A DNA stretch of 62,836 nucleotides from CAYRZF01 sp964428805. Lineage in GTDB: Bacteria > Methylomirabilota > Methylomirabilia > Rokubacteriales > CSP1-6. Position numbers and translations under genes: made by a program. This document shows positions 25,108 to 33,272 of the stretch, piece after piece. The stretch is from NCBI GenBank assembly GCA_964428805.1, contig CAYRZF010000003.1, positions 1 through 62,836 on the forward strand. The letters are read 5' to 3'. The notes under the pieces were generated by a model. That model did not search any database and had not been told where the DNA came from. It saw only the letters and a program-made list of their open reading frames with translations. How positions within the stretch are numbered: the first letter of the stretch is position 1; each line of letters opens with the position of its first letter.

Positions 25108-26454
25108 TCAAGCGACGGCCTGGGAGAGCGCCTGAACGTAGGCGTCGATCTCCTGCCGCGTGCGTTTCTCGGTCACTGCCACGAGCAAGCAATCCTTTAG
25201 CGATCGGTCGAAGGGCTTGAGCGGGACCCCGGCCAGGATCCGCTCCTTCACGAGCCGGTTCACGACCCGCTCGGGAGACTTCGGGAGCTGGAGGACGAAC
25301 TCCTTGAAGAAGGGAGCGGCAAAACGGAGCCGCACCCCTCGAATCTTGCTCAGCGACTCCGCCGCGTAATGCGCCTTGGCCAGCGCGAGCTCGCCGACCT
25401 TGCGCAGCCCCTGCTTACCGAGCAGCGCCAGATGGATGGTGGCCATGAGGGCACAGAGCGCGACATTGGTGCAGATGTTGGACGTGGCCTTTTCCCTGCG
25501 GATGTGTTGTTCACGCGTTTGCAGCGTCAGCACGAACCCCCGCTTGCCGTCCCGATCCACCGTCACCCCCACCAGACGTCCCGGCATGCGGCGGATGAGG
25601 TCTGTCTTGGTGGCGAAGAATCCCAGGTACGGCCCGCCATAGGAGAGCGGCACGCCGAGCCCCTGCCCCTCGCCCACGACGATGTCGGCGCCGAGGGCCC
25701 CCGGCGGGGCCAGCAGGCCCAGTGCGACGGGATCAACAGCGACGACACAGAGCGCCTTCGCCGCATGGGCGATCTCAGCGGCGGCCTGAACGTCCTCCAG
25801 ACACCCGAAGAAGTTCGGGGACTGGAGGACCACCGCGGCGGTCTTGTCCGACACCGCCTTTTTGAGCTGCGCCAGGTCCGTGGCGCCGTCGCCGAGTGGA
25901 ACCTCCTTTATGCGGAGACGAGGGCCCTCCGCGTAGGAGGCCACGACCTGGCGGTAGAGCGGGTTCACCCCGCGGGAGATCACCAGCTGTTCACGGCCGT
26001 CCGTCGCGGCGTGAGCCATCAGCACCGCCTCGGCCAGCGAGGAGGCGCCGTCGTATATGGACGCGTTGGACACGTCCATCCCCGTGAGCTCCGCGATCAT
26101 CGTCTGGTACTCGTAAATGGTCCGGAGGGTCCCCTGGCTCGCCTCGGGCTGATAGGGCGTGTAGGCGGTGAGGAACTCCCCGCGCGAGATCAGGTGATTG
26201 ATGGGGCTCGGGATATAGTGGTCGTAAACGCCGCCGCCGAGGAAGCAGACGAAGTCGTCGGCGCTGGCATTGCGCGACGCGAGCTCCCGCATGTGACGGA
26301 CCAGATCGGTTTCGGCCAGTCCGGCCGGCAGGTTGAGGGGGCGCGACAGCCGTGCCTTGGGCGGAATCGGGGAGAGGAGATCTTCGATGCCGGCCGCGCC
26401 GATGGTGCGGAGCATTTCCTTCTGCTGGGCGGGTGTGTTGGAGATATAGCGCAT
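25108..26454 (-). CDS. gcvPA: Glycine dehydrogenase (decarboxylating) subunit 1
   Basis: 448 residues. Begins MRYISNTPAQQKEMLRTIG, the typical GcvPA opening, with FLGGGVYDHYIPSPINHLIS, YTPYQPEASQGTLRTIYEYQ and SYGGPYLGFFATK, all classic for the non-PLP-lysine half of the two-subunit P-protein. One base separates it from the gcvH stop, consistent with coupled translation and stoichiometric assembly. Confidence 0.97.
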   Translation of the reverse strand: MRYISNTPAQQKEMLRTIGAAGIEDLLSPIPPKARLSRPLNLPAGLAETDLVRHMRELASRNASADDFVCFLGGGVYDHYIPSPINHLISRGEFLTAYTPYQPEASQGTLRTIYEYQTMIAELTGMDVSNASIYDGASSLAEAVLMAHAATDGREQLVISRGVNPLYRQVVASYAEGPRLRIKEVPLGDGATDLAQLKKAVSDKTAAVVLQSPNFFGCLEDVQAAAEIAHAAKALCVVAVDPVALGLLAPPGALGADIVVGEGQGLGVPLSYGGPYLGFFATKTDLIRRMPGRLVGVTVDRDGKRGFVLTLQTREQHIRREKATSNICTNVALCALMATIHLALLGKQGLRKVGELALAKAHYAAESLSKIRGVRLRFAAPFFKEFVLQLPKSPERVVNRLVKERILAGVPLKPFDRSLKDCLLVAVTEKRTRQEIDAYVQALSQAVA

Positions 26455-26455
26455 G

Positions 26456-26848
26456 TCAGTGCCCCCCCTTCGCGAGAAGCTCCTCGTACTGCTTGACGGT
26501 GAGGAGAGCGTTCACCTCCTGCGGGCTCGACACTTGGATAACGAGCATCCAGCCCTTGCCGTAGGGGTCCTGATTGATGAGCTCCGGCTTCTTGAGGAGC
26601 TCGGCGTTGACCTCCGCCACCTCCCCCGACAGCGGCGCGAAGAGGTCGGAGACCGCCTTGACCGATTCCACGACGCCGAATGGCTGCATCTGGGACACCT
26701 TGGTGCCGACCTTGGGCAGCTCGACAAAGACCACGTCTCCGAGCTGCTCCTGAGCGTAGGCCGTGATCCCCACGCGCGCTCGCTTTCCTTCTACCCGGGC
26801 CCACTCATGCTCCTTGGTGTACTTGAGGTCCGCCGGATAATTTCCCAT
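26456..26848 (-). CDS. gcvH: Glycine cleavage system H protein
   Basis: 130 residues, lipoyl carrier. The modified lysine is K64 in GVVESVKAVSDLFAPLSG. YTKEHEWARVEG and GDVVFVELPKVG are standard. It shuttles the aminomethyl group from the P-protein to GcvT. Lies 8 bases after gcvT. Confidence 0.97.
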   Translation of the reverse strand: MGNYPADLKYTKEHEWARVEGKRARVGITAYAQEQLGDVVFVELPKVGTKVSQMQPFGVVESVKAVSDLFAPLSGEVAEVNAELLKKPELINQDPYGKGWMLVIQVSSPQEVNALLTVKQYEELLAKGGH

Positions 26849-26856
26849 ACCCTCTC

Positions 26857-27975
26857 CTAGCTTTTCTTGACCTTGGGTGGATAGAACGGCGTCTGGACGA
26901 CCTTCGCCCGCTGGGCCTTCCCCCGCACTTCGATCTCGATCTCGTCCCCGACCTTGGAGTGGGCGGTGGCCACATAGCCGACGCCGATGTACCGGTCAAC
27001 CTGGGGTCCGTACGAACCGGAGGTGACGACACCGATCTCAGCTCCGCCCTTGAGGATCCGGTACCCGTGTCGGGCGACGGCCCGGTCCACCATGTCGAAG
27101 CCGACCAGCTTCCGACGGGGCCCCTCGGCCTTGACCCGCTCGATGGGGCCACGGCCGATGAACTCACCCTTGGCGAGCTTCACGACCCAGCCGAGCACGG
27201 CCTCGATCGGATTGGTGGTCTGGTCGATGTCGTTGCCGTAAAGAGCGTACTTCATCTCCAGCCTCAACGTGTCCCGCGCGCCCAAGCCGACGGGGACGAT
27301 CCCATCACCCCTGCCGGCGTCCAGAAGCGCCTGCCAGAGCCTCTCGGCGTCGCCGGCGTCCACATAGAGCTCGAACCCGTCCTCGCCCGTGTAGCCGGTG
27401 CGCGAGATCATCGCGGGGATCCCCGCCACGCGCCCCTTCATGAAGCGGTAATAGCCGATTGCGGTCACGTCCACGTCGGCCAAACGGCCCACCAGGGATT
27501 CAGCCCGCGGCCCTTGAACCGCGAGGAGGCCGGTCTCGGCCGAGATGTTCCGCCAGCGGGCGTCACCCTGCCCCTGGCTGGTCACCCAGGCCCAGTCCTT
27601 GTCGATGTTGGACGCGTTGACCGTCAACATGAACCGATCGTCAGCGAGCCGGTAGAGCGTGAGGTCATCCACGATGCCGCCTTCGGGATAACAGAGGAGC
27701 GAGTATTGCACCTGGCCGACGGCGAGAGCGCCGGCGTCGTTGGTGGTGAGGCGCTGGAGGATGCCGACGGCGCCGGGGCCCCCGATCTCGAACTCCCCCA
27801 TGTGGCTGATGTCGAACAGGCCGACCGCGCTGCGGACCGTACGATGTTCCTGTATGATGCCGGCATACTGGACCGGCATGTCCCAGCCGCCGAAAGGGAC
27901 CATCTTGGCCCCGGCCTTGACGTGGACGGCGTTGAGCGGCGTACGCTTCAGCGGGGCGTCTGACGGCTGAGACAT
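26857..27975 (-). CDS. gcvT: Aminomethyltransferase (glycine cleavage T protein)
   Basis: 372 residues from the ATG at 27975, preceded by GGAGGGG. Transfers methylene to tetrahydrofolate, releasing ammonia from GcvH. Motifs: KMVPFGGWDMPVQY, GLFDISHMGEFEI, ISRTGYTGEDGFELY and GLGARDTLRLEMKYALYGNDID, the folate-binding core. The frame is open to 28287 but that overlaps ald. Only 14 bases follow the ald stop, so ald and the gcv genes are probably one transcript. Confidence 0.97.
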   Translation of the reverse strand: MSQPSDAPLKRTPLNAVHVKAGAKMVPFGGWDMPVQYAGIIQEHRTVRSAVGLFDISHMGEFEIGGPGAVGILQRLTTNDAGALAVGQVQYSLLCYPEGGIVDDLTLYRLADDRFMLTVNASNIDKDWAWVTSQGQGDARWRNISAETGLLAVQGPRAESLVGRLADVDVTAIGYYRFMKGRVAGIPAMISRTGYTGEDGFELYVDAGDAERLWQALLDAGRGDGIVPVGLGARDTLRLEMKYALYGNDIDQTTNPIEAVLGWVVKLAKGEFIGRGPIERVKAEGPRRKLVGFDMVDRAVARHGYRILKGGAEIGVVTSGSYGPQVDRYIGVGYVATAHSKVGDEIEIEVRGKAQRAKVVQTPFYPPKVKKS

Positions 27976-27989
27976 TCGAGACCCCTCCC

Positions 27990-29102
27990 TCAGGCGAGGC
28001 AGACATCCAGCGGGACAGGCGGTTCGCCGACCGATTCGGCGACGCCGGGATGCACGATCTTCCCTCCCCACACATTGACCCCCTTTGCGAGCGGGGGATT
28101 TTCCCTCACCGCGCGCACCGGGCCCTTGCCGGCCAGCTCCAGCACATAGGGAAGCGTCGCGTTGGTGAGAGCGAAGGTAGAGGTGCGCGGCACGAGGGCG
28201 GGCATGTTGGCGACGCCGTAGTGGACCACGCCGTAGCGCCCGTACACCGGCTCCAGCAGGGTCGTGGGGTGGATCGTCGCCACGCACCCGCCCTGGTCCA
28301 CCGCCACGTCCACGATGACCGCCCCTTCCTTCATCGTCTGGACCATCGCCTCTGTGACCAGCACCGGCGCCCTGGCCCCCGCCACCAACACGGCCCCCAC
28401 CAGGAGGTCGGCGCGCTGGACCACCTGGGCCACGTTGAAGCTGTTGGAGACCAGAGTGACGACCTGGCCGCCAAACAGGTCATCCACGTACCGGAGCCGA
28501 TCCAGGCTGATGTCCAGGATCGAGACGTCCGCGCCGAGACCCACGGCCACCCTCGCGGCGTTGAGGCCCACCGTCCCGGCGCCCAGGATCACCACGTTGC
28601 CGCGCGGCACGCCGGGGACACCCGAGAGCAGGATCCCCCGGCCACCGTGGGCCTTCCCCAGATAAAAGGCGCCCTCCTGGACGGCCAGCCGCCCGGCCAC
28701 CTCGCTCATCGGCGTGAGCAGTGGGAGACTCCCGTCAGCGCGCTGCACGGTCTCGTACCCGATGCCGATCACGCGCTGCTTGAGGAGCACACGCGTCAGT
28801 TCGGGCGCCGGGGCCAGGTGGAGATAGGTGAAGAGTGTCTGCCCCGGCCGGAGCCGGCCGTACTCCTGAGCGAGCGGCTCCTTCACCTTGAGGACCAGGT
28901 CGGCCTCGCCCCAGATGCTGTCGGCCGCGGCGAGGGAGGCGCCCGCCTTCACGTACTCCTCGTCACGGATCCCGCTGCCGCCCCCGGCGCCCCGCTCGAC
29001 CAGGAGCCGGTGTCCCGCCTCGGTGAGCGCGTGCGCCCCGGCCGGGGTGAGCGCCACACGCTGCTCACCGGGCTTGATCTCTTTCAGAACGCCGACGACC
29101 AC
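27990..29102 (-). CDS. ald: Alanine dehydrogenase
   Basis: 370 residues from the GTG at 29102 (a TTG at 29120 would add six codons). With this start the catalytic residues are K74 (VLKVKEP) and H95 (TYLHLAP), nearly the canonical numbering of bacterial enzymes, which supports the choice. ILGAGTVGLNAARVA is the NAD-binding loop. It interconverts alanine and pyruvate with NAD and ammonia. First gene of the glycine-cleavage operon, which suggests joint use for nitrogen release or recapture during amino-acid catabolism. Confidence 0.94.
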   Translation of the reverse strand: MVVGVLKEIKPGEQRVALTPAGAHALTEAGHRLLVERGAGGGSGIRDEEYVKAGASLAAADSIWGEADLVLKVKEPLAQEYGRLRPGQTLFTYLHLAPAPELTRVLLKQRVIGIGYETVQRADGSLPLLTPMSEVAGRLAVQEGAFYLGKAHGGRGILLSGVPGVPRGNVVILGAGTVGLNAARVAVGLGADVSILDISLDRLRYVDDLFGGQVVTLVSNSFNVAQVVQRADLLVGAVLVAGARAPVLVTEAMVQTMKEGAVIVDVAVDQGGCVATIHPTTLLEPVYGRYGVVHYGVANMPALVPRTSTFALTNATLPYVLELAGKGPVRAVRENPPLAKGVNVWGGKIVHPGVAESVGEPPVPLDVCLA

Positions 29103-29119
29103 GGCAAAAGACCCCCCCA

Positions 29120-29148
29120 ATAGTAATCGAACCCCTGAGGGTCCGCAA
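29120..29148 (-). promoter_or_regulatory. Putative promoter of the ald-gcv operon
   Basis: Minus strand TTGCGG (29143-29148), 17-base spacer, TACTAT (29120-29125); predicted start about 11 bases before the GTG. No glycine riboswitch core was found in the leader. Confidence 0.35.
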
Positions 29149-29187
29149 CGGGGTCAGCGATCTCGGCGACGGAAGGTGAGAGAGGGT

Positions 29188-29224
29188 AAAAAAAGAGGCG
29201 AGAAAGACTACCCCTGTGCCTCCC
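29188..29224 (-). terminator. Intrinsic terminator candidate after the cupin gene
   Basis: On the minus strand GGGAGGC pairs with GCCTCTT (five Watson-Crick plus two G-U pairs, 17-18 base loop) and is followed by seven Ts. It lies about 90 bases downstream of the cupin stop and ahead of the ald promoter, as expected for transcription isolation. Confidence 0.45.
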
Positions 29225-29308
29225 AGAGCCACACAGGCCGTAAGATACCACGAGCGCCGAGGGTGGCCCGGCGCCCGTTGGAAGTGCGTACAGTCCTCAG
29301 ATATCCCC

Positions 29309-29734
29309 TTACGGCTGCTTAAATATGTCTACCCCGATGACCACGACTGGCTTCGCCCCCCTGTTCTCGGCCCAGTGCTCGAAGTTCTTCCCCTCGGGCC
29401 AAGCGTCACCCTCGCGATATTCCTTCACGCGGTCGCCCTCTTTGTGAAATACATAGGTAAGCGTCCCCTGGAGGACGTACACGACCGTCGGCCGATCCTT
29501 GTGGCTATGCGCCGCAACGACGCCACCAGGCTCCACCGTGAACAACCGCATCCTGAGCTGGCGGCCTTGCATGCCCTCGATCTCAGGACCAAGGTCGAGT
29601 GAGGCAATGACGGGTGCCTTCACGCCTTTGGTCTCCGTCGGTGGAGCCTTCTGGGCAATCGCGGTTCCGAGTCCCACGACAAGCGCGAACCCTAGAAGCC
29701 AAACCGCTAGGTTGAAGAACCGCCTCGTACTCAT
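29309..29734 (-). CDS. Exported cupin-domain protein
   Basis: 141 residues: signal peptide (FFNLAVWLLGFALVVGLGTAIAQ) then a single cupin barrel with VAAHSHKDRPTVVYVLQGTLTY (HxH plus downstream residues for a metal) and a second-motif histidine in FEHWAENRGAKPVVVIG. Secreted single-domain cupins bind small ligands or metals; catalysis is not predictable. GGAGGA precedes the ATG. Monocistronic by context. Confidence 0.85.
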   Translation of the reverse strand: MSTRRFFNLAVWLLGFALVVGLGTAIAQKAPPTETKGVKAPVIASLDLGPEIEGMQGRQLRMRLFTVEPGGVVAAHSHKDRPTVVYVLQGTLTYVFHKEGDRVKEYREGDAWPEGKNFEHWAENRGAKPVVVIGVDIFKQP

Positions 29735-30147
29735 CTTCTATCCTCCACGGCTCGTTAATAAAGAAGTGAACCTTGTGGCCATTTCTCCCTCACTCGTCCG
29801 TTTGTTCCGGCTCACCCCCCTTCCTCTTGGTCTGACTGCGCGTCGGACGCGGGCCTCGCCACGGAGACGCCGAGGTGACAGTCACTATAAACCCGACTAC
29901 CGAGCCACATGGTGGTCTCCCGGGTTGAGCCTATGAATGCCCAGCTTGGGGCGGCTGTCAAGGGCACACGTCTGCGCCTCCGGGAGGGGCCAGAACAGGG
30001 TGAAAAAACGCTCCTTGAGGGTCCAGGCGCGCAGCGAGAATCAATTACCCACACGATTTCCTGAAGAGCCAAAAAAGAACCAGCGCGAGGCGGGAACGTG
30101 GCGGCGAGGGGGACGAGTCGCTCCCCCCCGCCGCCAGAGACGCTTGC
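29735..30147. other. Intergenic region without recognised gene
   Basis: 413 bases upstream of the cupin gene. Short frames here have no motif or codon pattern that I trust. The right end holds the GC hairpin described separately; the left end must carry the cupin promoter, but no convincing -35/-10 pair was found. Confidence 0.5.
30100..30135 (-). terminator. GC-rich hairpin after the glycine-zipper gene
   Basis: GGCGGCG plus a G/C run at 30100-30112 pairs with 30122-30135, giving a stem of about 12 pairs with a 9-base loop. No T tract follows on either strand, so it may be a rho-dependent pause or RNA-stabilising structure. Confidence 0.35.
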
Positions 30148-30570
30148 CTACTTGACGATGTAGCCGCGCCCCGTCATGCAGGCCGCGAAGGCGCGATCGT
30201 ACCCGTCCTTATTTTTTGTATAGCCGAGGCCTCCGCCGACTGCGGCGCCGCCAAGCCCGCCGGCCGCCGCGCCGACCGCCGCGCCCGTGCCGGGGCTCCC
30301 AGCGGCCGCGCCGATGGCCGCGCCAGCCGCCGCCCCGCCCACCGCGCCGATCAGGGCGCCGAGCCCAGCGCCTTTGGCCGTATCGACCGTCGGGTCAAAG
30401 CCGGTCTGCTGCTTGGCCCACGCCTGGCACTGGTTCTCGTCACGGGACTGCTGCTCGGGGGTCTGCCCCTTGTTTGGATAGGCGTACACGCTCGGCTGTG
30501 TTGCCGACGCGCAGCCGCTCACCGCGAACCCAAACGCGATCAGGACTACCCAGACTCCCACATGCCTCAT
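30148..30570 (-). CDS. Glycine-zipper lipoprotein
   Basis: 140 residues from the ATG at 30570 with an AAGGAGGAAG site. Signal peptide with lipobox VSGC, a short linker (YAYPNKGQTPEQQSRDENQC), then a long glycine-zipper membrane segment (about 65-115, repeated GAxxGAxxGAAAG) and a C-terminal RAFAACMTGRGYIV. Such proteins (SlyB/OmpA-like glycine-zipper group) sit in the outer membrane; role uncertain. An in-frame extension upstream to 30684 overlaps pxpA and has no signal peptide logic. Confidence 0.82.
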   Translation of the reverse strand: MRHVGVWVVLIAFGFAVSGCASATQPSVYAYPNKGQTPEQQSRDENQCQAWAKQQTGFDPTVDTAKGAGLGALIGAVGGAAAGAAIGAAAGSPGTGAAVGAAAGGLGGAAVGGGLGYTKNKDGYDRAFAACMTGRGYIVK

Positions 30571-30661
30571 GTCACTTCCTCCTTTTTCTTGACCGTCGCG
30601 ACTGTCCAGTCGCGGCTTTCCATGCACGCCTGACGGGCGCGCTCGACTCCCACTCCCAAGG

Positions 30662-31438
30662 CTACGGCGCGGGCAGCCACTCACGAAGCGGCTTGATGGC
30701 CACCCCGGCCTTTTCCAGCGCCTCGCGCACGGCCCGGACGATCTTCTCGGCGCCCGGCGTGTCGCCGTGGCAGCAGATCGTCTGCACCGAGATGTCGATC
30801 TCGACCTCGTCGAGCGTGAGCACCTTCCCCTCCTTCACCATCCTCACCGCCTGGGCCGCGGCCTTGGCAGCATCCGTAATGACGGCGCCGGGCGACTTCC
30901 GTGACACCAATGTCCCGTCCACATTATAGGCGCGGTCGGCAAACCCCTCTGAGGCCACTCGACAGCCTATCTTTCGGCAGGTCGCCTCGTATTTCCCGGA
31001 GGCGAGCGTCATCAGGATGAGGCCGCCCGACTCCAGCGCGGCCTCTCCGATCGCCTGGGCCAGCGTCTCGTCCCGCTCGGCCATCGTGTAGAGGATGCCG
31101 TGCGGCTTGACGTGCTGGACGTCGTGGCCCGCGGCGCGGACGAATTCCCGGAGGGCCCCGGTCTGGTAGCAGATGTAGTCTTTCACTTCCTGAGGGGTCA
31201 CCTCCATCGCCCGACGACCGAAGCCCATCAGGTCGGGAAGTCCGGGGTGGGCCCCAATGGCAACCCGATGCTTGAGCGCGAGCGCCACGGTCTTCCTCAT
31301 CACGTGGGGATCGCCCCCGTGATACCCGCAGGCGATGTTCGCCGAGGTGATGAAGGGCATGATGGCCTCATCGGCGCCCAGCATCCAGCGGCCGTAGCTC
31401 TCCCCCATGTCACAGTTGAGGTCAATGGTCCTGGCCAT
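30662..31438 (-). CDS. pxpA: 5-oxoprolinase subunit A (LamB/YcsF family)
   Basis: 258 residues beginning with the family hallmark IDLNCDMGESYGRW. GYHGGDPHVMRKTV, GAHPGLPDLMGFGRR, VKPHGILYTMAE and the late CCHGDTPGA are conserved LamB/YcsF blocks. With PxpB and PxpC it forms the bacterial ATP-dependent 5-oxoprolinase that opens pyroglutamate to L-glutamate. It is separated from pxpC by 171 bases that hold a broken aminotransferase fragment. Confidence 0.95.
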   Translation of the reverse strand: MARTIDLNCDMGESYGRWMLGADEAIMPFITSANIACGYHGGDPHVMRKTVALALKHRVAIGAHPGLPDLMGFGRRAMEVTPQEVKDYICYQTGALREFVRAAGHDVQHVKPHGILYTMAERDETLAQAIGEAALESGGLILMTLASGKYEATCRKIGCRVASEGFADRAYNVDGTLVSRKSPGAVITDAAKAAAQAVRMVKEGKVLTLDEVEIDISVQTICCHGDTPGAEKIVRAVREALEKAGVAIKPLREWLPAP

Positions 31439-31456
31439 GGCCTATCTCTTATTCTC

Positions 31457-31609
31457 TCATCCCTCTTCACGTTCGAGAACATTTCCCAGAGCGGCCACAA
31501 ACCGGTCCACGTCGGCCTCCGTCATGGCCGCCGAGCAGCATCCCAGCCCGCGCTGGCTTAATAGAACGCCGTCGTTCAGACTCCTTCCGGTCTCCGATCC
31601 GAGTCTTCG
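31457..31609 (-). pseudogene. 3' remnant of a class III (GSA-type) aminotransferase
   Basis: Translating the minus strand directly after the pxpC stop, in the same frame, gives a 50-codon open stretch ending in TGA at 31457. It reads LNDGVLLSQRGLGCCSAAMT followed by EADVDRFVAALGNVLEREEG. This matches the C-terminal end of glutamate-1-semialdehyde-type aminotransferases (LLNxGVxLxPRGxxCxSxxMTExDVDRFV). The rest of the enzyme, including the PLP lysine, is absent. It is therefore a truncated relic wedged between pxpC and pxpA. Identification rests on my recall of the family pattern. Confidence 0.6.
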
Positions 31610-32551
31610 TCAGTGCAGGGCCTCGTCAAGACGTCCGCGCCATTGTTTGAGGAGGGCGTGGGCCTCGGGAACCGTGACGGCCTTGAAGCGGAGGCGCTGC
31701 CCCGGTTTGGCCTGGCCGACCCGGCCGATGTCGAAGGAGCAGACCGTGGCGACCTTCGGGTAGCCGCCGGTGGACTGGCGGTCCACGAGGAGGATGATCG
31801 GCTGCCCGTCGCCTACCACCTGGATCCCGCCGAGCGGGATCCCGTCGGAGATGATGTCATGCCCACGCGCATGAGCGATCGCCGGGCCTTTAAGTCGGAC
31901 TCCCATTCGATCCGACTGCGGCGTCACCTCGTAGCGTTCGCTCAGGAACGTGTCAATCCCCTCGCGCGTGAAGCGATCCGCCTGGGGACCCAGGACCACC
32001 CGGACCTCCTCCTCATCGCCGAAGGACGGAATCACCTCGGGTCTCACGCGGCGCTCGCGCATCGGCCCGGCGGCCGGTGTCGGCGGGCAGAGGTTCAGGA
32101 GATCCCCCTTCTTCAGCTGGCGCCCGTGAAATCCGCCGAGAGTGCCCCGGAGGTACGTGGCCCGCGAACCCAGCGCCAGCGGGACGTCAATGCCCCCCCG
32201 GAACGCCACGTAGGCCCTCACCCCGCGTCGGGCCGATCCCAGTTTCACCACGTCTCCGGCATCGACGGGGACGGCCGCCCAGCGCGGGATCTCCCGGTCG
32301 TTGACCGCCACGGGCATGTCGGCGCCCGTCACAGCAAGGACGGTCGCCCCTCGCATCTCGAGCCGGGGGCCAATCAGCGTGCACTCCAGCGCGGCCGCCG
32401 GATCGGGGTTCCCCACCAGGCGGTTGGCGAACAAGAAGGAAGCGAGGTCCACGGGGCCCGAAGGCGGGATGCCGTAGCGGAGGAATCCCGGTCGTCCCAG
32501 GTCCTGGATCGTCGTCAGCGGGCCGCCGTCGAGAACGGCGAATCCGGTCAT
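31610..32551 (-). CDS. pxpC: 5-oxoprolinase subunit C (biotin-dependent carboxyltransferase-like)
   Basis: 313 residues from the ATG at 32551. Starts with DGGPLTTIQDLGRPGFLRYGIPPSG, the PxpC/KipA signature (usually GxxTTVQDxGRxGY...GVP.GG). It works with PxpB as the second half of 5-oxoprolinase. The start lies 20 bases after pxpB. An upstream frame to 32773 overlaps pxpB and is not real. Confidence 0.94.
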   Translation of the reverse strand: MTGFAVLDGGPLTTIQDLGRPGFLRYGIPPSGPVDLASFLFANRLVGNPDPAAALECTLIGPRLEMRGATVLAVTGADMPVAVNDREIPRWAAVPVDAGDVVKLGSARRGVRAYVAFRGGIDVPLALGSRATYLRGTLGGFHGRQLKKGDLLNLCPPTPAAGPMRERRVRPEVIPSFGDEEEVRVVLGPQADRFTREGIDTFLSERYEVTPQSDRMGVRLKGPAIAHARGHDIISDGIPLGGIQVVGDGQPIILLVDRQSTGGYPKVATVCSFDIGRVGQAKPGQRLRFKAVTVPEAHALLKQWRGRLDEALH

Positions 32552-32570
32552 CTCACCCCATCCTGAATCT

Positions 32571-33266
32571 TCACGCGGAACCCCGGGCAGCAACCGCGGC
32601 GGCGATGGCATCGAACTCGCCCCGGTCGATCGGACGAAAGCGCACGTGATCGCCCGCCCTGAGCAGGATCGGGTCCGCCGCCGTGGGATCGTAGAGGCAG
32701 AGCGGCGTGCGTCCCAGCACCCAAAAGCCGCCCGGGCTCTCCACCGGATAGATGCAGCACTGCATTCCGCCAATTCCGACGCTCCCGGGAGGCGTCCTGG
32801 TCCGGGGCGTCTCGAGCCGAGGGATGGTGAGTCGGTCGGGCATCCCCGTCATGTACGGAAGACCCGGCGTGAAGCCGACGAAGTACACGTGGTAGTCGGC
32901 CCCGGCGTGCAGTCGCACCACTTCCTCGGGCGTCAAGCCGAGCTTGGCGGCCGCCCCGTCCAGCTCAAACCCCAGCTCACCCCCGTAGCAGCACGGGATC
33001 TCGATCGTGCGGGCGGGCGGGAGCACTTCGGCGCGGGCCTCGGCAACCAGGGCCCGGAGCGCCTCCGTCAGCTCCGCATAGCTCACCACCAAGGGGTCGT
33101 AATAGACGAGCAGCGAGCAGAAGGTGGGAACGGTTTCGACGACCCCGGGAAGGCCTTTCTGCTGGATCAGGTACTCGAGGGCCAGCACCCGGGCATTCAC
33201 CTCCCGGCTGATCTCCTCGCCGAGCTCCACGGAGACCGCCAGGTCGCCTGCCGGCAAGAATCTCAC
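32571..33266 (-). CDS. pxpB: 5-oxoprolinase subunit B (KipI family)
   Basis: 231 residues. ADYHVYFVGFTPGLPYMTGMP contains the conserved GFxPGxxY core and RTPPGSVGIGGMQCCIYPVESPGGF is the other hallmark. The middle carries IPCCYGGELGFELD. Partner of PxpC; six bases downstream of the DUF1445 gene, so the two are very likely co-translated. Confidence 0.95.
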   Translation of the reverse strand: MRFLPAGDLAVSVELGEEISREVNARVLALEYLIQQKGLPGVVETVPTFCSLLVYYDPLVVSYAELTEALRALVAEARAEVLPPARTIEIPCCYGGELGFELDGAAAKLGLTPEEVVRLHAGADYHVYFVGFTPGLPYMTGMPDRLTIPRLETPRTRTPPGSVGIGGMQCCIYPVESPGGFWVLGRTPLCLYDPTAADPILLRAGDHVRFRPIDRGEFDAIAAAVAARGSA

Positions 33267-33272
33267 AGCAGC

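Noticed and set aside
29103..29308. Glycine riboswitch before the ald-gcv operon
   Set aside because: Looked for the paired aptamer core; no GGAGAG / CCGAAGG / CTCAGG-type sequence in the correct order on the minus strand.
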